DNA of 35,204 nt, from the NCBI GenBank assembly GCA_025352375.1, contig JANXTL010000113.1, positions 1 to 35,204 on the forward strand, read 5' to 3'. This DNA is from Acetobacteraceae bacterium. GTDB taxonomy: Bacteria; Pseudomonadota; Alphaproteobacteria; Acetobacterales; Acetobacteraceae. The translations under genes were made by a program, and so were the position numbers. Positions 31,441-35,204 of the stretch are shown in pieces (position 1 is the stretch's first letter; each line of letters begins with the position of its first letter). The notes under the pieces are model-generated. The model was not told the DNA's origin. It searched no databases and was given only the letters and a program-made list of their open reading frames with translations.

Positions 31441-31877
31441 GGGGTTCCGAATTCTCCTGCGTAAGCGGTCCCTGTAGCGCACCGCGCCGTGCCGCCGCAA
31501 ACGCGTTGTAACGCATGCCGGCGGCCCTGGTCAGACGTTACGCGCCATCTTGCGCGGGAACCGACATGACCCAAGCCTCGATCCCTGCCCGCCCAGCCCG
31601 AGACACCCGCGTCGACATCGTGCGCGGGTGACTGCAACTGACCATCTTTGCCTCCCACGCTGCGGGGACGTGGATTGGGTACTGGCTAATTCACCGCGCC
31701 TGGGGGCTATCCGATAGCTCCGAGCAGTTCGTATTCCTGTCGAGGTTGATGTTGGGCAGCGTGTTCGCGCTGAAAACCGCGCGGCAGGGCTGGGTCACGG
31801 CCAGCCTGGACATGCTGGTCCGGACCTGGCGGCTGTACCGCACCAATACGATCGTGTTCGCGCTGTTCGGCGCTTTA

Positions 31878-31990
31878 GAGCGTGATCGCCTGAGGTTGAC
31901 TTCAACCTCGGGCGTGAATCACCCTCTCAAACAAAGACTTAGACCATGATCCAACGCCGAGATCGCATGCAACCTCAAGCGATCATGGTC
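31878..31990 (+). mobile_element. 113-bp MITE-like palindromic element, copy B, inside opgC
   Basis: Same length as copies A and C; about 6 of 113 positions differ from copy C. It is flanked by TA on both sides (31876-31877 and 31991-31992), as expected for a TA target duplication. The right end AGACCATGATC...GATCATGGTC forms its own stem, and the left half GTGATCGCCTGAGGTTGA/TCAACCTCGGGCGTGAATCAC forms another, so the RNA would fold into two hairpins. It interrupts the opgC reading frame. Confidence 0.85.
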
Positions 31991-32568
31991 TAGCCTTCGC
32001 CGCTGGCCAATCCGGGCTGTTGCCTGGAGAAACCGAGCGGCTGGGATGGAGCTATGCGATGGACCACCCCGTGCTGGGCGAGCTGGCGGGCATGACCACC
32101 TTCTACCAGCCAAACTATATGGGCATTCTCCCGGTCTTCCTTTGGTGCATGCTAATACTGCCGGTCTTCGCGGCGCTGGAGGCTCGGATCGGCGATTGGG
32201 CCCTCGCGTTGCCGCTGGCCCTGTACGCCGCCGCGCATCTGCTGGGACTGGCGCCGCCGGTACTGGGGACCGGCACGGAAGGCGGGTTCAATCCCTTCGC
32301 GTGACAAATCCTGTTCCTGGTCGGGGCCTGGCTCGGCCGGCGCTCCCTGTTGTATGGGCAAGCTTTGCCGCGCTGGCACTGGCTGACGGTCCTGTCAGTG
32401 GCGATCGAGGCGATCGGGCTGCTGCTGCGGCTGTCCTGGTTCGGGTTCCTGCCCTTCCCGCTGCCGATCCCGGAAACGGATGCAGTTTTCGGTAAGGATT
32501 TGCTGGCGCTGCCCCGGGTGCTGCACGCCTTCGCGCTGTCCTGGCTGGTCGCCATCGCCGTGCCGCGC

Positions 32569-32620
32569 GATGCGCGCTGGATGCACACCGCAGCGATGCG
32601 CGCTGGATGCACACCGCGGC
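32569..32620 (+). repeat. 26-bp tandem duplication in the opgC pseudogene
   Basis: The unit starting GATGCGCGCTGGATGCACAC and ending CGCAGC (32569-32594) is repeated at 32595-32620 with one base different, followed by a partial third start, GATGCGCTGG. As 26 is not a multiple of 3, it shifts the reading frame; removing one unit restores the frame into the C-terminal membrane segments. Confidence 0.9.
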
Positions 32621-32894
32621 GATGCGCTGGCTCGCGGCGGCGGGGCGCCACAGCTTGCAGGTTTTCTGCCTCGGCCTGTTCCTGTCCTGGGGTATGACGG
32701 CGGCGTTCCGCTTGTGGCCGGGGGCGATGTGGTGGGTGGATCCGCTGGGGATGGCGGTGGGCTCCGCGATTTTGCTGCGCTTCGCGCTTTGGCTGGACCG
32801 TGGGCGGAAGCCGGCAGTGCGGGGTGGTGTTGCCGTGCGTGCGGCTTAACCCGGCGCCTCCCGACCGGATTTGCGGTCATCACGAAAACGAGAC

Positions 32895-32924
32895 TTGACA
32901 AAACTGACCATGGAGCATTCTGCT
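32895..32924 (+). promoter_or_regulatory. Possible promoter of the tyrosinase gene
   Basis: A perfect -35 hexamer TTGACA is at 32895-32900. The -10 region is weak (TCTGCT at 32919-32924, 18-bp spacing). It lies about 110-135 nt upstream of ATG 33035, which is preceded by GGGAGG. Only the -35 is convincing. Confidence 0.3.
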
Positions 32925-33034
32925 ACGCAATGTTCCGCTTGGGGTGTATCGGGACACGGCGCCAACGTGAGGCGTAAAGCCCAAGCATGCGCCGCAAACA
33001 TGACGGTTTTTCAATTCTCTGGGAGGAATGAGAC

Positions 33035-34327
33035 ATGCCGCTAGGCGATGGAATTCGGCGCAATGCCGCCACGATGTCACAACAGGAACGCAACCATGTT
33101 CGCGACGCGTTCGTCGCGCTCGACACGGTCAAAACCTATCCGGACGGGGTCACCTTCTGGGACAAGCAGGAGCAGATCCATAAGGCCGCTCACGCTGACG
33201 GCCAGGATGTCCATGCGGGCCCAGCCTTCATCCCCTGGCATCGTGAGCTGATCAACCGGCTGGAAGCGCTGCTGCGGCAGGTCGATCCCCTGGTTTCGCT
33301 GCCATACTGGGACTGGATGACCGATCCGCGCAGTACGGCCGGTGGTCGGGCGAACCTGATGACCGCCCAGTTCATGGGCAGCGCGTCGGGCAACGCCGGC
33401 CCGCCGCTCGCGGCGTTCGAATCGACCGAGGGCGGCGGCCATACCCTGATCTGGCGCAGCATGGCGGCCGGCGCGCCGCCGGTTTCCGCCGACGCGGCAA
33501 TCGTCGGCGGCACGGCGGCGCTGCCCCATGCGCAGCAATTCCCCGCCTTTCAGGGTTTGCTGCAACCGGCCCACAACAGCGCGCATGGTTACATCGGCGG
33601 CACCATTTCGCAGCAACATTTCTCGTTCCACGATCCGATGGTATTCTTGTTGCACAGCAACATGGACCGGCTATGGGCGATGTGGCAAAGCGACCCCGCG
33701 CAGGTCTGGAGGCTCGACCCGGCGCAGGTTTATGGCAACAACGCAAGCTCGCCGACAATTGTTGGAAATCTGGAACCGTGGGCTGGACAAACGCCGCCTT
33801 TGTTGCGGCCCTGGGCCCCGCCCGACAATCAGCAGCAGGCGAAGAATTCCAAGGACCTCACGGTCGTCGTTCCACACCTGTACGACAGCACGGTAAACGA
33901 GCAGAGAAATTGGCGCTGGTGCTCCAAATGTCAGGGCATGCATTTCGCCGGGCATCCCACGAAAGGCGTGTGCCCGGCGGGCGGGCCGCATATCGAGGCC
34001 GGCAGCGGTAACTATACGATCGTGCAAAATACCCCTGCCTACCCCGGCCAAACCAATTGGCGCTGGTGCAGTAAATGCGAGGGGATGCATTTCTCGGGCA
34101 ATGCGAGCCAGGGACCCTGTCCCGCCGGCGGCCAGCACATCCACACCGCCAGCGGCAACTACCATCTCCGGAGTAACCTCCCGGCCGGTGCCGGCCAGAG
34201 CAATTGGCGCTGGTGCCACAAATGCCAAGGGCTGTATTTCGCGGGGAATGCCACCCAAGGCGTTTGCCCGGGCGGAGGCCAACACGACCATACCGGGAGC
34301 GGCGATTACCATTTGTTTTCGGTTTAG
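33035..34327 (+). CDS. Tyrosinase (type-3 copper) fused to three Cys-rich repeats
   Basis: A 430-residue protein. The tyrosinase domain (about 1-235) has CuA ligands His49 or His53, His60 and His69 (VHAGPAFIPWHRELINRLE), and CuB ligands His180, His184 and His207 (PAHNSAHG, FHDPMVFLLHSNMDRLWAMW). It would oxidise phenols to catechols and quinones. After a Pro-rich linker (about 245-270) come three repeats, each exactly 49 residues apart (from 293, 342 and 391), of the form WRWC-x-KC-x-G-x2-F...G-x-CP-x-GG-x-H...SG-x-Y. The Cys/His pattern suggests a metal-binding or carbohydrate/surface-binding module. No signal peptide or Tat motif is seen, so export would need a partner. GGGAGG precedes ATG 33035. 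Confidence 0.9.
   Translation: MPLGDGIRRNAATMSQQERNHVRDAFVALDTVKTYPDGVTFWDKQEQIHKAAHADGQDVHAGPAFIPWHRELINRLEALLRQVDPLVSLPYWDWMTDPRSTAGGRANLMTAQFMGSASGNAGPPLAAFESTEGGGHTLIWRSMAAGAPPVSADAAIVGGTAALPHAQQFPAFQGLLQPAHNSAHGYIGGTISQQHFSFHDPMVFLLHSNMDRLWAMWQSDPAQVWRLDPAQVYGNNASSPTIVGNLEPWAGQTPPLLRPWAPPDNQQQAKNSKDLTVVVPHLYDSTVNEQRNWRWCSKCQGMHFAGHPTKGVCPAGGPHIEAGSGNYTIVQNTPAYPGQTNWRWCSKCEGMHFSGNASQGPCPAGGQHIHTASGNYHLRSNLPAGAGQSNWRWCHKCQGLYFAGNATQGVCPGGGQHDHTGSGDYHLFSV
33911..34327 (+). repeat. Three 147-bp in-frame repeats in the tyrosinase gene
   Basis: Units start at 33911, 34058 and 34205, each opening with TGGCGCTGGTGC and spaced exactly 147 bp; the third unit is slightly shorter at the C-terminus. 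DNA similarity is high at the start of each unit (AATTGGCGCTGGTGC is identical in all three) and lower in the linkers, which indicates older duplications kept by selection on the Cys/Trp/His core. Confidence 0.85.
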
Positions 34328-34378
34328 CGAGCCGGTCGAATTTGGGAGAACGATGGCCGAAGCCGCGGCGCCGCGCTA

Positions 34379-34491
34379 GGGCGTGATCGCCTGAGGTTGA
34401 CTTCAACCTCGGGCGTGAATCACCCTCTCAAACAAAGGCTTAGACCATGATCGAACGCCGAGATCGCGTGCAAACTCAAACGATCATGGTC
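34379..34491 (+). mobile_element. 113-bp MITE-like palindromic element, copy C
   Basis: Same orientation as copy B, TA on both sides (34377-34378 and 34492-34493). The element ends 12 nt before the ATG of the vWA-like gene, so it makes up most of that gene's leader and may provide or block its promoter. It follows the tyrosinase stop by 51 nt, where its stems could also act as a transcription terminator or 3' mRNA stabiliser. Confidence 0.85.
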
Positions 34492-34503
34492 TAGGGTGGC
34501 ACC

Positions 34504-35204
34504 ATGGCAGACAAGCCGAACTTCGTCCTGATTCCGGACGACGCCCCGCCCCCCGGCCGCTCGGTCACGCTGCTTGGCCGGTTGGTGGCGCTCGTCACCG
34601 GGCAGCTACAAGGCGGCTCGACCGCCTTGGCCCCATGGGATGGCCGCCCGCGCCTGGTGTTCGGCTTCGACGCCACCGCATCGCGGGAGCCCGCGTGGGC
34701 GACCGCTCGGTCCGTAACGGACTCGCTGGTCCGCGCATTGCCGGGGGAGCTGGACGTTGCGCTAGCAGTGCATGGCGGCGGGTTGTTGCATACGTTTACC
34801 GATTTCACTTCCAATCCGAATACGTTACGAGACCGAGCAGCGGGGATTGAGTGCATTTCGGGTCCGACGCGGCTGCTGCCGTTACTGTCCCGGTCCATGG
34901 CCAAGCCGGGCGTGCGGGTGGTGGTCTACACCGGCGACGTGTTCGAGGAATCCCTGGCCCGGGGCCGAGAGATCGCCGATTCTCTGGGCCGGGCCGGCAT
35001 CAAACTCTTTATATTGCACGACGCCACCGACTGGATGGCGCGAAAGGACGCCGAGGTTTTTCTCGATCTCGCGCGCCGCACCGGCGGCTGCGTCCTGCCC
35101 TTCGACGCCAACGCCCCCGCGCGCCTGCGGGAGCTGCTGGCAGCCGTCGCGGTCTACGCGGTCGGCGGCATGGCGCTGCTGGAGGCCAAACGGAACGACA
35201 TGCC
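34504..35204 (+). CDS. vWA-like protein, 3' end beyond the window
   Basis: At least 233 residues; the frame is open to the window edge. From MADKPNFVLIPDD it runs to a first beta strand LVFGFDATASREPAW (about 50-64), which resembles the vWA entry strand with Asp-x-Thr-x-Ser in place of the usual Asp-x-Ser-x-Ser metal site. Further strands are LDVALAVHGGG, GVRVVVYTGDVFEES and IKLFILHD, and a TGGCVLPFDANAPARLRELLAAV ending follows. This alternation fits a vWA/Rossmann-like fold. I recognise it as a type of alphaproteobacterial hypothetical protein often placed near a J-domain gene, but that neighbour is outside the window. There is only a weak AGGG before ATG 34504. Confidence 0.7.
   Translation, partial: MADKPNFVLIPDDAPPPGRSVTLLGRLVALVTGQLQGGSTALAPWDGRPRLVFGFDATASREPAWATARSVTDSLVRALPGELDVALAVHGGGLLHTFTDFTSNPNTLRDRAAGIECISGPTRLLPLLSRSMAKPGVRVVVYTGDVFEESLARGREIADSLGRAGIKLFILHDATDWMARKDAEVFLDLARRTGGCVLPFDANAPARLRELLAAVAVYAVGGMALLEAKRNDM

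Larger units (their letters stand above)
31566..32849 (+). pseudogene. opgC: opgC-like membrane acyltransferase pseudogene with four lesions
   Basis: Conceptual repair gives an OpgC-type membrane protein (PF10129): DTRVDIVRG, LTIFASHAAGTWIGYWLIHRA, ... TTFYQPNYMGILPVFLWCM, ... FNPFA-QILFLVGAWLGRRS. OpgC adds succinyl groups to periplasmic glucans. Lesions: (1) TGA at 31629-31631, codon 22; (2) insertion of the 113-bp element at 31878; (3) TGA at 32302-32304, where family members have Trp before QxLF; (4) a 26-bp tandem duplication (32569-32620) shifting the frame. The last segment (AAGRHSLQVFCLGLFLSWG...) then reads on to a stop at 32849. Several independent hits mean the gene is long dead. 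Confidence 0.82.

Noticed and set aside
31629-32304. UGA read as tryptophan in opgC
   Set aside because: At least one TGA sits where Trp is expected, but many intact genes in the window end in TGA, and opgC also carries an insertion and a frameshift, so decay is the simpler reading.
33911-34327. Tandem repeats as a CRISPR or satellite array
   Set aside because: The periodicity is a multiple of three, conserved at Cys/Trp/His codons and inside a clear coding frame.

Overview
The window is high-GC DNA with short intergenic gaps and many overlapping or closely spaced genes. Codon bias, gene content (assimilatory nitrate cluster, EgtB/EgtD pair, dcd-murA pair) and repeat types fit an alphaproteobacterium, most likely Rhodospirillales/Acetobacteraceae. 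The taxonomy is inferred from gene style, since no rRNA or tRNA gene was seen.

Layout. (1) 308-5892: a same-strand group that looks catabolic: metal-dependent amidohydrolase, Rieske oxygenase alpha subunit, class III CoA-transferase, CBS-pair protein and thiolase. (2) 5934-8666: a secreted DUF4139-like protein convergent with an OmpA-domain protein. (3) 8887-12274: an aldolase/lipoprotein/EamA-exporter operon on the minus strand, divergent from an M20 carbamoylase-type amidohydrolase. (4) 12285-12806: a 2H-phosphoesterase gene without a normal start codon and with one catalytic His lost. (5) 12966-20567: a complete nitrate assimilation operon (transporter, NirB, NirD, NasA, siroheme methyltransferase) behind a near-perfect sigma-54 promoter and a hairpin-rich leader. 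(6) 20632-22632: an exported caspase-fold/Sel1-repeat protein, convergent with a PF04185 phosphoesterase. (7) 24071-26157: egtB-egtD for ergothioneine. (8) 26202-29110: a lytic transglycosylase whose 3' end is an antisense murA remnant, then a SulP transporter co-transcribed with an XRE regulator. (9) 29619-31440: dcd-murA. (10) 31566-32849: an opgC pseudogene with four separate lesions. (11) 33035-34327: a tyrosinase with three Cys-rich repeats. (12) From 34504: the start of a vWA-like gene that runs off the window.

The right third (about 26.9-34.5 kb) is the plastic part. Three copies of one 113-bp palindromic element with TA flanks (MITE-like), a 48-bp inverted-repeat mini-element with TAA flanks, a 110-bp murA remnant and a decayed opgC lie there. 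A different REP-like GC palindrome occurs twice on the left. One copy lies inside the reading frame of the siroheme methyltransferase gene.

The clearest functional unit is the nitrate operon. The transporter imports nitrate, NasA reduces it to nitrite, NirBD reduces nitrite to ammonium, and the SUMT supplies the siroheme precursor. Its sigma-54 promoter points to nitrogen-limitation control. I found no CRISPR array, prophage, complete IS or obvious defence system. The most unusual items are small-scale: repeat insertions that altered genes, and RNA hairpins that would hide ribosome binding sites.
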